IMG/VR virus record: IMGVR_UViG_3300030333_008567
Span: 1 to 31,917 of that record
DNA: 31,917 nucleotides
Direction: 5' to 3' (one strand)
Origin: a virus
Shown here: positions 7,578 through 14,822 of the stretch, piece by piece
Layout: the number at the start of each line of letters is the position of its first letter
How positions within the stretch are numbered: position 1 is the first letter of the stretch
Notes under the pieces: model-generated
Database searches by the model: none
The model's input: only the letters and a program-made list of their open reading frames with translations
Told to the model about the DNA's origin: nothing
Made by a program: the position numbers and the translations under genes

Positions 7578-8240
7578 GTGACCGAGTTCGAACAACTTAT
7601 CTACAATCTTCACCTTAAGGTATCCAGAACGGTTCAAAATAAACCTTATCGTTTTAGGAATAATTTTGATAATGTAACAGAAGACAAACAAATGTTCTGT
7701 AAAAAATTATCTAATTTCTTTTCTAGACATAAACACATTAACATTGAAACGTTTTTTAGAGCTCCTTACGAAATATATGACGATAAACCGAACCTAGACC
7801 TAAAATTTTATACTTCTTTAAAAGCATCTAAGCTTTATTTTGATTATATTAAAAGTAAGAACAAACATGACGTTAACTCAAAAGAAACTAAAGAGTTTTA
7901 CAAAAACACTGCTTTGTTTGTAACAAAGTTCTGTATTGAAAACAAAATTCGGTTCGAAGACTACACACTCTATAAAGTTAATGAACATGATAGAATGAAT
8001 GCATTCTTTACTCACCTAAAAAATGGAGACGTTTCCATTTATTTTCTTCTCAATACGGAACATTTCGAGAAGGAGTTTAAAAAACAAGATAAAGAGATAA
8101 TAGACTTTATGCTCAAAGATATAATTTCTACATTAGGTGAACATCGCATGAAATTCTACAATAAAAAGGAAACAACCACCGTCTTTTTCAATAAAGTGAA
8201 TGCCGCATGCAAAAATAAAGTTGATTCAACATTGGATTAA
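7578..8240 (+). CDS. 59: Probable gp59-like helicase loader
   Basis: The 220-residue protein starts with GTG, 6 bases after a TATAAT box. Size (T4 gp59 is 217), basic and aromatic composition, and position directly upstream of gp32 and downstream of gp41 all fit the T4 helicase-assembly factor. gp59 binds forked DNA and gp32 and loads gp41. The segment KPNLDLKFYTSLKASKLYFDYIKS is the most distinctive part, but I cannot verify homology by eye. If it is not gp59, it is a replication-cluster protein of unknown function. Confidence 0.6.
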   Translation: MTEFEQLIYNLHLKVSRTVQNKPYRFRNNFDNVTEDKQMFCKKLSNFFSRHKHINIETFFRAPYEIYDDKPNLDLKFYTSLKASKLYFDYIKSKNKHDVNSKETKEFYKNTALFVTKFCIENKIRFEDYTLYKVNEHDRMNAFFTHLKNGDVSIYFLLNTEHFEKEFKKQDKEIIDFMLKDIISTLGEHRMKFYNKKETTTVFFNKVNAACKNKVDSTLD

Positions 8241-8248
8241 TATATAAT
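8221..8248 (+). promoter_or_regulatory. Sigma70-like promoter for gp32
   Basis: TTGATT (8221-8226), 16-bp spacer, TATAAT (8243-8248). The next ATG, 8 bases on at 8257, opens a 14-codon frame; gp32 itself starts 68 bases after the -10. This makes gp32 the one gene here with a long leader. Confidence 0.7.
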
Positions 8249-8256
8249 TGTAAGGA

Positions 8257-8301
8257 ATGACGGTAACGGGTGTTACCCATAACGAAAAAATAGAAAACTA
8301 A
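8257..8301 (+). CDS. Possible 14-codon leader peptide upstream of gp32
   Basis: ATG at 8257 is preceded by TAAGGA and lies 8 bases after the TATAAT box, the same geometry as other genes here. The frame encodes MTVTGVTHNEKIEN and ends in TAA 15 bases before the gp32 ATG. The hairpin at 8262-8277 lies within it. Translation of this frame would open the hairpin and could couple to gp32 initiation. It may equally be a chance frame. Confidence 0.3.
   Translation: MTVTGVTHNEKIEN
8262..8277 (+). promoter_or_regulatory. Hairpin in gp32 leader, candidate autoregulatory operator
   Basis: GGTAAC and GTTACC form a perfect 6-bp stem around a GGGT loop. It is followed by about 40 bases made mostly of A (8279-8316) reaching the gp32 ATG. 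T4 gp32 represses its own mRNA by nucleating at a folded element and spreading over an unstructured A/U-rich stretch covering the start. The same layout is visible here; a pseudoknot partner is not evident. Confidence 0.5.
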
Positions 8302-8316
8302 AACTAAAACTTAAAA

Positions 8317-9183
8317 ATGGCAGATATTAAATCATTATTCGAAAGTATTAAAACTGAAATGACTAAGGACGATGGGAAGTCTCAACGTTCTAACTTTTTA
8401 CGTACAGAAGTTGGTAACACATACACTGTACGTTTACTACCAAACGTAAAGGATGCTACTAAAACATTCTTTCGTTATTTCTCACACGGTTGGACATCGT
8501 TTGCAACCGGTCAGTATATCAATCATATCAGCCCACAAACGTGGGGTGAGCGTGATCCTATCGGTGAAGCTCGATATCGTATTACGAAAACGGGCACAGA
8601 AGAAGAAAAAACCAAAGCACAAACGATTTTGCGTCGTGAAAACTGGTTGGCTAATGTGTATGTGATTAACGACCCTGTTAATCCTGATAACAACGGCACA
8701 ATTAAGTTGTTACGCTTTGGTAGGCAGTTGCATAAAATCATTATGGAGGCTATGCAAGGTGATGAAGCCGATGAGTTGGGTTATAGAATCTTTGATCTTA
8801 GCAAGAATGGGTGCGATTTTCGTATCAAAGTTGAGAAGCAAGGTGACTTTCCAACATATGTTTCATCAAAGTTCGGTATGCCTAAGGCTATTGAAGGTGT
8901 AGACGACACTAAAGCTAATGAAATCTATAATTCAGCATCAGATCTTGAATCAGTCTTTACTGTAAAAAGTTATGATGAGTTAACTGAGGTCTTGAACGAG
9001 CATTTCTTTTGTGTAAGTACTAATGATGTACAAGAACCTGCAAAGCCTACAACGACAGTGGTTGAGTCCAAAGTGGAAAAGACTGAACCCACACCAGTTG
9101 CAGCAAGTAGTACAGCAGCTTCTGATGATACTGATGACGATATCGCCGATTTGCTTAATAGCTTAGGTGATATTAATGAGTAA
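8317..9183 (+). CDS. 32: gp32-like single-stranded DNA-binding protein
   Basis: The 288-residue protein has the gp32 plan: a short basic N-terminal segment for cooperativity, an OB-fold core (RSNFLRTEVGNTYTVRLLPN, then WGERDPIGEARYR), and an acidic tail ending DDTDDDIADLLNSLGDINE that in T4 contacts replication partners. A Pro/Thr/Ser-rich linker joins core and tail. T4 gp32 coordinates zinc through His and three Cys in the core; the equivalent loop here (FSHGWTSFATGQYINHISPQTWGERDP) has no Cys, so a zinc site is unlikely. It coats single-stranded DNA during replication and recombination. The ATG has no Shine-Dalgarno but follows an A-rich leader. Confidence 0.92.
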   Translation: MADIKSLFESIKTEMTKDDGKSQRSNFLRTEVGNTYTVRLLPNVKDATKTFFRYFSHGWTSFATGQYINHISPQTWGERDPIGEARYRITKTGTEEEKTKAQTILRRENWLANVYVINDPVNPDNNGTIKLLRFGRQLHKIIMEAMQGDEADELGYRIFDLSKNGCDFRIKVEKQGDFPTYVSSKFGMPKAIEGVDDTKANEIYNSASDLESVFTVKSYDELTEVLNEHFFCVSTNDVQEPAKPTTTVVESKVEKTEPTPVAASSTAASDDTDDDIADLLNSLGDINE

Positions 9184-9690
9184 ATGCAACCGCAACAACC
9201 AACAGAAAAAACTCAAGTAGATTATCAGGCTGGACTTGATCCATCTGCTTTACAATCGGGGGCAGCAATGCCCTCGGTTAATCCAATGGAGGACGCCATG
9301 GCTATTCGTTCTCTTTTTGGTACAATTCATAACGAACTTAATGAAGTAAATAAAAATTTAGTTGATCCTTCTGTTAATCTACAGGCCAAAAACGTAGATA
9401 AGAGTGTTATGGATAGGGATATTCTTAATATTGTCGGTAAAAACAGACCCCAACAACAAAACGGAGCTATTCCACAACAACCACAACAACCGCCGCAGCA
9501 GCAACAATTTATCCCCCAACAGACGCCGCCGCAACCTCAAGTCGACCCTAATCAATTGGAGTTAAACTTTGATGATTCAGTTACAGCAATCAAAATTTTT
9601 AACAAACTTGACGATCTAGAAACAAAAATGATTAGGATTGAAATGAAAATCGATAAATTAATCGAACCTTCCAAGAATAAAAAAAAGTAA
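9184..9690 (+). CDS. Uncharacterised protein with Pro/Gln-rich linker and C-terminal coiled coil
   Basis: The ATG directly abuts the gp32 stop, so it is probably translated by coupling. Of 168 residues, about 95-125 are a Pro/Gln-rich disordered linker. Residues about 135-163 (KIFNKLDDLETKMIRIEMKIDKLIE) form a heptad-like coiled coil, followed by a basic KNKKK end. I do not recognise the family. Disorder plus coiled coil next to gp32 suggests an adaptor or scaffold protein in the replication or late-transcription machinery; that is inference. Confidence 0.7.
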   Translation: MQPQQPTEKTQVDYQAGLDPSALQSGAAMPSVNPMEDAMAIRSLFGTIHNELNEVNKNLVDPSVNLQAKNVDKSVMDRDILNIVGKNRPQQQNGAIPQQPQQPPQQQQFIPQQTPPQPQVDPNQLELNFDDSVTAIKIFNKLDDLETKMIRIEMKIDKLIEPSKNKKK

Positions 9691-9691
9691 C

Positions 9692-9719
9692 TTGTAAACC
9701 CGCTGGAGGTTTCTATAAT
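9692..9719 (+). promoter_or_regulatory. Sigma70-like promoter for gp45 clamp
   Basis: TTGTAA (9692-9697), 16-bp spacer, TATAAT (9714-9719), 5 bases to the ATG at 9725. A GGAGGT in the spacer (9705-9710) looks like a Shine-Dalgarno but is 14 bases from the ATG and would be upstream of the predicted RNA start. Confidence 0.65.
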
Positions 9720-9724
9720 AAGTT

Positions 9725-10444
9725 ATGGTCATTAATATCAAAGATAAGAGTCAGTTTGTAAACGGTTATCTAAGACCGATTAGTGCGCTGACTGAGGCTG
9801 TAATCATTAAAAGCAACGACAATAAACTTCAATGCATTGCAAATAACGAGCAAGGATTAATTATCTACGCAAGTTACGATATAGATATAGAAGAAAAGTT
9901 AGTCTTTAATATACCTAACGTAAAAAAATTAGAAAAAGTATTAACTTTTATTGATTCAGATGAAGTTAATTTAAATTATAAGGGTAATGCATTAGGTTAT
10001 TCAGATAAAAAGCTTCGTTTTAAGTATCATTTCTTAGATGATAATATTATTCAAGCTCCTAAACTAAGCGTCGATAAAATTCTTAATTTACCTTTTAATA
10101 TCGAATTCAAAATCGATTCATCATCAATAAACGAATTAGCAAAAGGTGCAGCTTTTGTTTCTGAATCAGAAAAGCTATATTTTAACATTGCAGATGGTGA
10201 AATCTTTGCTGAAATTACAGACAAATCTAATTCATCTGTAGATAGTTATTCGATTAAAGTTGCAGATATTGATGACGATGTAAGTACAAGCTTTCCAATT
10301 CATTTTGACATTATTCGACTATTAGGCAGCACAAATGCTGATCAAATCGTCGTTAAAATTAATACAGAACAAGGGTTAAGCATGTTTGAGATAGATACTT
10401 CATACTCTAAACTTAAATACGTTGTACCTGGATTGCAAGTATGA
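9725..10444 (+). CDS. 45: gp45-like sliding clamp
   Basis: At 239 residues it is close to T4 gp45 (228). The alternating beta-strand pattern, with NEQGLIIYASYDIDIEEKLVFNIPNVKKLEKVLTF in the first clamp domain and SKLKYVVPGLQV at the end, matches the gp45 family. The trimeric clamp tethers DNA polymerase and, in T4, also activates late transcription with gp33 and gp55, relevant here because many late promoters are seen. The clamp loader genes (44/62) that follow 45 in T4 are not in this window. The next gene overlaps by ATGA. Confidence 0.85.
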   Translation: MVINIKDKSQFVNGYLRPISALTEAVIIKSNDNKLQCIANNEQGLIIYASYDIDIEEKLVFNIPNVKKLEKVLTFIDSDEVNLNYKGNALGYSDKKLRFKYHFLDDNIIQAPKLSVDKILNLPFNIEFKIDSSSINELAKGAAFVSESEKLYFNIADGEIFAEITDKSNSSVDSYSIKVADIDDDVSTSFPIHFDIIRLLGSTNADQIVVKINTEQGLSMFEIDTSYSKLKYVVPGLQV

Positions 10445-10794
10445 AGAATAAAGTAAAGACATTAGGTTATTTTAAGAAAAGACTTAAAGATAATGGCTTC
10501 ATTGTATTAGATTTGTTTAGAAACTACAATGAAAACGATAAACGTAAGTGGAGTATCTTAATTAACCCCGGGCAAGAAAGTGTAATTTGTACTTGTTATG
10601 AAAATTACGATAGAGATATCGATACTGCCTTTGTTTTTGATGATGGAGGAAGGAAAATACCTAAAAATTTCATTATTACTTCACCGTCTATGGAGTCAAT
10701 TATTGAACAAATGCTTTTGAAATGGAAAATTAATAATGATAATAAAAATTCCCCCTACTATAGAGGTATTGATAAACGTAAAGTAAAAAATTAA
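10441..10794 (+). CDS. Uncharacterised 117-residue protein coupled to gp45
   Basis: Start and gp45 stop overlap as ATGA, a typical translational coupling arrangement. The protein is basic with a mixed alpha/beta pattern (RKWSILINPGQESVICTCY looks like two beta strands) and a basic C-terminus (RGIDKRKVKN). I do not recognise it. It takes the position occupied by clamp-loader genes in T4 but is far too small to be gp44, and it does not look like RegA. Confidence 0.65.
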   Translation: MKNKVKTLGYFKKRLKDNGFIVLDLFRNYNENDKRKWSILINPGQESVICTCYENYDRDIDTAFVFDDGGRKIPKNFIITSPSMESIIEQMLLKWKINNDNKNSPYYRGIDKRKVKN

Positions 10795-10797
10795 ATA
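10790..10797 (+). promoter_or_regulatory. Late-like motif before the gene at 10803
   Basis: ATTAAATA followed by exactly 5 bases and ATG. The TAA stop of the preceding gene is embedded in the motif, so chance is possible. Confidence 0.4.
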
Positions 10798-10802
10798 TAT
10801 AC

Positions 10803-11135
10803 ATGAGGGGAAATAACAAACCACAACCCACACCATCTAACAATAAAGAGGAATCCCTCAATTTGTCTGAAAAGCAAATTAAAAAAGCTTTCGAAAAATT
10901 AGTTCAAAAGAAATTAACAGAAGAACAAAAAACAAAATTCAAAAGTTACGAAGATCTTGATCGTATTATTGGTGAATTTATGGACTGTTGCATTGTTATG
11001 GGGTATGATACTAATGGTGAAGGAGTGGTTAGAATGATTCACAGCAATAATATGCAGCATGATGCATTATGCAACCTTTTGCAAAAGGTAGTAGCTTCGC
11101 AATTTGGTTCAGGTCCTTTTAATAGTAATCCTTGA
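10803..11135 (+). CDS. Uncharacterised 110-residue protein
   Basis: The first 20 residues are Asn/Pro/Ser-rich and likely disordered, followed by a highly charged helix (SEKQIKKAFEKLVQKKLTEE) and a second helical segment with Cys-Cys (MDCCIVMG). No family is recognised. The start lies 5 bases after a late-like ATTAAATA. It closes the replication run before the sugar genes, which have their own promoter. Confidence 0.65.
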   Translation: MRGNNKPQPTPSNNKEESLNLSEKQIKKAFEKLVQKKLTEEQKTKFKSYEDLDRIIGEFMDCCIVMGYDTNGEGVVRMIHSNNMQHDALCNLLQKVVASQFGSGPFNSNP

Positions 11136-11159
11136 CTTTAAAAGTGTTTATCATAAAAT
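11132..11159 (+). promoter_or_regulatory. Sigma70-like promoter for the rhamnose-type operon
   Basis: TTGACT (11132-11137), 16-bp spacer, TAAAAT (11154-11159), 6 bases to the ATG at 11166. It probably drives both sugar genes and the small gene that follows. Confidence 0.65.
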
Positions 11160-11165
11160 ATTTTT

Positions 11166-12266
11166 ATGAGTGATACTGTAGACGAAACGGTGCAAATAGC
11201 ACCAGAATCTAAAATTTTAATTATTGGCCGCGGGTTTATTGGGCAGCAACTTATGAATTTTTTAGCAGCTGATAATTCTATCGAGGTCCATTCAATTTCA
11301 CAAGCAGAAGTTAATTATATGGACAATGCTGCGTTGTTAAACTTCTTTATTGATTATGCAGAAAATCAAGATACTATTTTTGACACAGTTATTAACTGTT
11401 CTGGTGTTACAGGTGAAAAGAATGTTGATGATGTAGAAAGTAATAAAGAATTAGCTTACCTTTATAATACAGTATTACCGTCTTCAATAGCTGCAGCATG
11501 TGCAACTGTTGGTATTCCTCATTTTATTAATGTATCGTCTGGTTGTATCTTTGATGGCTACAAGAAAGATGAAGATGGAAACGAAATTGGTTGGGATGAA
11601 AATGATGTCCCTAACTTTGGTATGTTTAATGATGAGTCTTCTTGGTATAGTAAGACAAAACATGCGGGTGAATTAGGGTTAACTTCATCATTTTCATCTA
11701 CACCACGTGTGTATAATCTAAGAATTAGAATGCCTATTGGTGAAACAACTCACCCACGTAACACTTTACTTAAACTTGCTCAATATACCAACTTACTTGA
11801 TACACCTAACAGTGTAACTTACTTGTATGATTTGTTTAATTTTGTATATAACCTAATTATTGCAAATGAGCCGTACAATGAAGCAAGTTTACCTGGTGGT
11901 ATTATTAATATTGTTAGCGACGGAGCGTTTGATGTTAAAACTTTTGTTAATGTTTTGGACATTCATAAAGACGAACTTAAAAAGTTAGAATTAATTCCAG
12001 AAGATTGGTCAAAAGATAAGATTACCTTCTTGAATAAAGAAGAGTTCGTTGAAAAGAGTGTCACAAAGGTGGGAAGAAGTAGTTGTTTGATGGACAATAC
12101 TTTAGCTAAGTCATATGAACTACATACATTTGCAGAAGTAAATGGCGACTTTCTTGATAAAATTGTACAGAGTATGATAAAAGAAAAGGATGCATTAGTT
12201 AACGGTGTACCAGAGGAAGATGAAGAAGAGGATAACGATAATATCGTAGAAATGCCTCAAGGTTAG
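11166..12266 (+). CDS. NRS/ER-like bifunctional NDP-4-keto-6-deoxyglucose 3,5-epimerase/4-reductase
   Basis: This 366-residue SDR protein has GRGFIG (21-26) for NAD(P)H and YSKTK (Tyr161, Lys165). The run of segments NCSGVTGEKNVDDVES, SSGCIFDGYK, WDENDVPNF, RIRMPIGETTHPRN and NSVTYLYDL matches, as remembered, the plant nucleotide-rhamnose synthase/epimerase-reductase family (plant GVTGRPNVDWCES, GCIFEYD, EEDTPNF, RVRMPISSDLSNPRN, NSMTILDEL). That enzyme performs both the 3,5-epimerase and the 4-reductase steps giving NDP-L-rhamnose. The C-terminal 20 residues are an acidic extension. The dehydratase supplying its substrate is the next gene, one base on. RmlD-type reductase is the alternative reading. 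Confidence 0.8.
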   Translation: MSDTVDETVQIAPESKILIIGRGFIGQQLMNFLAADNSIEVHSISQAEVNYMDNAALLNFFIDYAENQDTIFDTVINCSGVTGEKNVDDVESNKELAYLYNTVLPSSIAAACATVGIPHFINVSSGCIFDGYKKDEDGNEIGWDENDVPNFGMFNDESSWYSKTKHAGELGLTSSFSSTPRVYNLRIRMPIGETTHPRNTLLKLAQYTNLLDTPNSVTYLYDLFNFVYNLIIANEPYNEASLPGGIINIVSDGAFDVKTFVNVLDIHKDELKKLELIPEDWSKDKITFLNKEEFVEKSVTKVGRSSCLMDNTLAKSYELHTFAEVNGDFLDKIVQSMIKEKDALVNGVPEEDEEEDNDNIVEMPQG

Positions 12267-12267
12267 T

Positions 12268-13197
12268 ATGAAAGTTCTAGTGACAGGTGGTTATGGATTT
12301 ATCGGTAGCCACCTAGTCAACTCTTTAGCTGAAAAAGGCTATAAAGTTTTAATATACGATAAATGTACCTACGCCACAGAATATGTTGTTAAAGAAAATA
12401 TAAACAACACGTGGCGCAGACATGGTGACATTTGCGATGTAAGGAATATTAAAAATCTTTTTAGAATACACGATATAGAAAGAATTTACCACCTAGCTGC
12501 TGAAACTCACGTAGATAACAGTATAGACGACCCTAACGTTTTTATGAATACAAACGTTTTAGGTACTCAAAATCTTTTAAACGTTGCAAGAGATCAAAAT
12601 ATTCCTTTTATTCATGTATCAACTGATGAAGTATACGGTGCACTACGAAAGGATGATAAAAATTGGAATGAAAACCAACCAGTAATGCCAAGATCACCTT
12701 ATGCGGCGTCAAAAGCAGCATCAGACCTTGTTGCTTTATCATACTATACAACTTATGGTTTAGATGTCCGTGTTACGAGGTGTTGTAATAACTTTGGAAT
12801 ACACCAACATGGTGAAAAACTTATACCAAAGTCAATAATGTCTGCAATAAAAGACAAAGAAATAAAAATTTATGGTGACGGTACTAACATGCGTGAGTGG
12901 ATACACGCTAAAGACCATGCAGATGGTATTATATTAGTATCTGAAAAAGGTAAACCTGGTGAAATTTATAATATCGGAACAGGTGAAGAAAAAAGTAATA
13001 ACGATATAGCAAAAATGATTGTTAAATATACTAAATCTAACGCTAAGATTCGTTATATTAAAGATAGACCTGGTCATGACTATCGATATGCTCTTAACTT
13101 TGGAAAAATTAAGAGATTAGGTTTTAAACCAACAAGAACTATTAACGACAAAAAGGAATGGGATGAGCTTATTCAATTTTACACAGAACGCCTATAA
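12268..13197 (+). CDS. NDP-glucose 4,6-dehydratase (RmlB-like)
   Basis: The protein (309 residues) shows GGYGFIG (7-13), STDEVYG with the Thr-Asp-Glu catalytic triad part (Thr119, Asp120, Glu121), YAASK (Tyr145, Lys149) and the C-terminal RPGHDYRYA, all typical of RmlB. It converts dTDP- or UDP-glucose to the 4-keto-6-deoxy sugar, the first step to L-rhamnose and related deoxysugars. It starts one base after the epimerase/reductase stop, so the two form a compact operon. It is shorter than bacterial RmlB (about 350), as expected for a phage version. Nucleotide preference cannot be told from sequence alone. Confidence 0.9.
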   Translation: MKVLVTGGYGFIGSHLVNSLAEKGYKVLIYDKCTYATEYVVKENINNTWRRHGDICDVRNIKNLFRIHDIERIYHLAAETHVDNSIDDPNVFMNTNVLGTQNLLNVARDQNIPFIHVSTDEVYGALRKDDKNWNENQPVMPRSPYAASKAASDLVALSYYTTYGLDVRVTRCCNNFGIHQHGEKLIPKSIMSAIKDKEIKIYGDGTNMREWIHAKDHADGIILVSEKGKPGEIYNIGTGEEKSNNDIAKMIVKYTKSNAKIRYIKDRPGHDYRYALNFGKIKRLGFKPTRTINDKKEWDELIQFYTERL

Positions 13198-13435
13198 ACC
13201 TAAACAAAGATATCTTTATGCAGTTAAAAATGGAGATTATGCCGGACATTTTATTGCTTACATCAGTAGTTTTGACGATAAGCATTTTTTTCTTACTTTG
13301 CCTAACAACCAAAAGTTGGAAGTCCCTATCAAAGACTTCGAAGAAGGGCTCAAAAACAAATTGTTGGATTTTGTAGAAAAAATGCCCAAAAATGTTTGGA
13401 AAGTAGTTAAAGCACAATACGACTCTTCTAATTAA
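13163..13435 (+). CDS. Uncharacterised 90-residue protein overlapping the dehydratase end
   Basis: The ATG at 13163 overlaps the dehydratase frame by 35 bases and is preceded by AAAAAGGA at Shine-Dalgarno distance, which supports this start. The sequence has a beta-rich first half (YLYAVKNGDYAGHFIAYIS) and a helical second half. No family is recognised. It is probably co-translated with the sugar genes. Confidence 0.6.
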   Translation: MSLFNFTQNAYKPKQRYLYAVKNGDYAGHFIAYISSFDDKHFFLTLPNNQKLEVPIKDFEEGLKNKLLDFVEKMPKNVWKVVKAQYDSSN

Positions 13436-13436
13436 G

Positions 13437-13464
13437 TTGACTTTAGCATTGGAGTGTCTATAAT
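13437..13464 (+). promoter_or_regulatory. Sigma70-like promoter for the gene at 13471 and RNase H
   Basis: TTGACT (13437-13442), 16-bp spacer, perfect TATAAT (13459-13464), 6 bases to the ATG at 13471. One of the best matches in the window. Confidence 0.75.
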
Positions 13465-13470
13465 AATTGT

Positions 13471-13692
13471 ATGCTATCTATTAGAGATAAAATACTAAAG
13501 GCAAAATCGCAAAAAGAAATCGATTCCTTATTTACAGAATTTGGTAAATGGGAATACGTTTCAACAAACACGAAGACTAAAGTCATTCGAGCTATTAAAC
13601 AAAGGGAAGCTGAGTTAACAGACACAGTTCCTAAGAAAACTACTAAAAAGAGAAAGGCTAAGAATGACAAATCTAATCCTCGACGCAAATAA
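13471..13692 (+). CDS. Small basic uncharacterised protein
   Basis: A 73-residue protein, helical for the first 45 residues, with a strongly basic Lys/Arg tail (KKTTKKRKAKNDKSNPRRK), which suggests nucleic-acid binding. Its 3' end overlaps the RNase H start by 29 bases. No family is recognised. The strong promoter directly in front supports expression. Confidence 0.65.
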   Translation: MLSIRDKILKAKSQKEIDSLFTEFGKWEYVSTNTKTKVIRAIKQREAELTDTVPKKTTKKRKAKNDKSNPRRK

Positions 13693-14584
13693 TCTTTTAT
13701 ACAGAATATTTTGGGTAAACAAAAACAAAAATTACAACAATCAAAGTCTTGCTACTTTGATGTTTATGAGGTCAGTTAAGTCTTATGTAGATAAATTTAA
13801 GCCTGACTTTACATACGCTGTATGGGATAAAAAACTTTGTTATCCATCAACTAACTTTCGTAAAACCGTTTCTGATACCAATTATAAAGCAAATCGCGAC
13901 GGAAATATTGCTAAAGAAGCTCATAAAAATGATGAAGAGTTAAAAGTGTTAATGGATAGTTTAGGTATCAAAAGTTTATACCCTAATAGAATGGAAGCTG
14001 ATGATGTTATTAGTTGGCTTGTTACTGAATATCAAACAGCTATTACTAAAAACGTTATTGTAACCGTAGATAAAGATCTATATCAACTTATTGATAGTAA
14101 GACTATGGTATTTAACCCTATTCAAAAAGCTGCAATTACCGATGCAAACTTTTCTAACTACACTAAAGGTGTGTGTAAGGATGACTTCTTGGATTACAAA
14201 GCTCTAATAGGTGATAATAGTGACAACTTAAAAGGTTTACCTAAGGTTGGTCATAAGAGAGCGTTAAATTTGATTGAAAAGAACAAACCTTCTTGCGATT
14301 GGCAAAAGACTCTTACAGAAGATAACTATAATATCTATAATACTAATATACAACTAATGGATCTATCAATTGGTTGGAGATATTATAAGGATGAAGAGCC
14401 TCAATATAGAAGGCAAACAAAAGAAGGTCTACCTGAAAAAGATTCTAATGAATTTTTTGATCTTTGTAAGAAATATCAATTGCATGCTATATTGCAAAAC
14501 AAAGATAAGTGGATTAGTACTTTTTTTGCAAATGATATAATGCAACAAGTTGTGGAAAAGGTAAATTTACTAAATAATAAATAA
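13664..14584 (+). CDS. rnh: T4-type RNase H / FEN-1-like 5'-3' nuclease
   Basis: At 306 residues it matches T4 RNase H (305). Metal-binding acidic residues of the FEN/5'-nuclease family are visible: LILDANN (Asp7), MEADD (Glu111, Asp113, Asp114), VTVDKD (Asp136, Asp138) and GDNSDN (Asp184, Asp187), followed by the helix-hairpin-helix LPKVGHKRA. It removes RNA primers and flaps from lagging-strand fragments with gp32. The gene overlaps the preceding small basic protein and is followed 4 bases later by a late gene. Confidence 0.92.
   Translation: MTNLILDANNLLYRIFWVNKNKNYNNQSLATLMFMRSVKSYVDKFKPDFTYAVWDKKLCYPSTNFRKTVSDTNYKANRDGNIAKEAHKNDEELKVLMDSLGIKSLYPNRMEADDVISWLVTEYQTAITKNVIVTVDKDLYQLIDSKTMVFNPIQKAAITDANFSNYTKGVCKDDFLDYKALIGDNSDNLKGLPKVGHKRALNLIEKNKPSCDWQKTLTEDNYNIYNTNIQLMDLSIGWRYYKDEEPQYRRQTKEGLPEKDSNEFFDLCKKYQLHAILQNKDKWISTFFANDIMQQVVEKVNLLNNK
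14576..14583 (+). promoter_or_regulatory. T4-type late promoter motif for gene at 14589
   Basis: AATAAATA, then 5 bases, then ATG. It overlaps the end of RNase H. Confidence 0.6.
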
Positions 14585-14588
14585 TATT

Positions 14589-14789
14589 ATGAGTAGTTAT
14601 CACAATAACATGAATTTAGTGAGAGCGATCCCAATCGCTAGTCCGATTTCAGGAGAAACAGTGCACCCACGTATGCATAGAATAGAGCGCGGCGGTAAAA
14701 TTTACACAGAAGCTCATTGGATTGACCCTGCAAGTGGTACATTTATCCGTAAGGGTATTGTTTCTATTGAAGATGCACCGAAAAATTAG
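14589..14789 (+). CDS. Small late protein of unknown function
   Basis: A 66-residue protein between RNase H and primase. The start is fixed by a late motif exactly 5 bases upstream. The C-terminal half (IERGGKIYTEAHWIDPASGTF) looks like a compact beta domain. No family is recognised. The late promoter inside a replication cluster suggests a virion or assembly role rather than replication. Confidence 0.65.
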   Translation: MSSYHNNMNLVRAIPIASPISGETVHPRMHRIERGGKIYTEAHWIDPASGTFIRKGIVSIEDAPKN

Positions 14790-14816
14790 TTGAAGCTTGT
14801 TTGATTAAGCTATACT
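14790..14816 (+). promoter_or_regulatory. Sigma70-like promoter for primase
   Basis: TTGAAG (14790-14795), 15-bp spacer, TATACT (14811-14816), 6 bases to the ATG at 14823. The only clear promoter here with a 15-bp spacer. Confidence 0.55.
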
Positions 14817-14822
14817 AATTGT

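Noticed and set aside
9430-9545. CAA/CAG-rich repeats in the Pro/Gln protein as a DNA repeat element
   Set aside because: Imperfect codon-level low complexity explained by the protein linker.
9696-9712. AAACC...GGTTT inverted repeat in the gp45 promoter region as terminator or operator
   Set aside because: Only a 5-bp stem with a 7-base loop, inside the promoter spacer; too weak to support.
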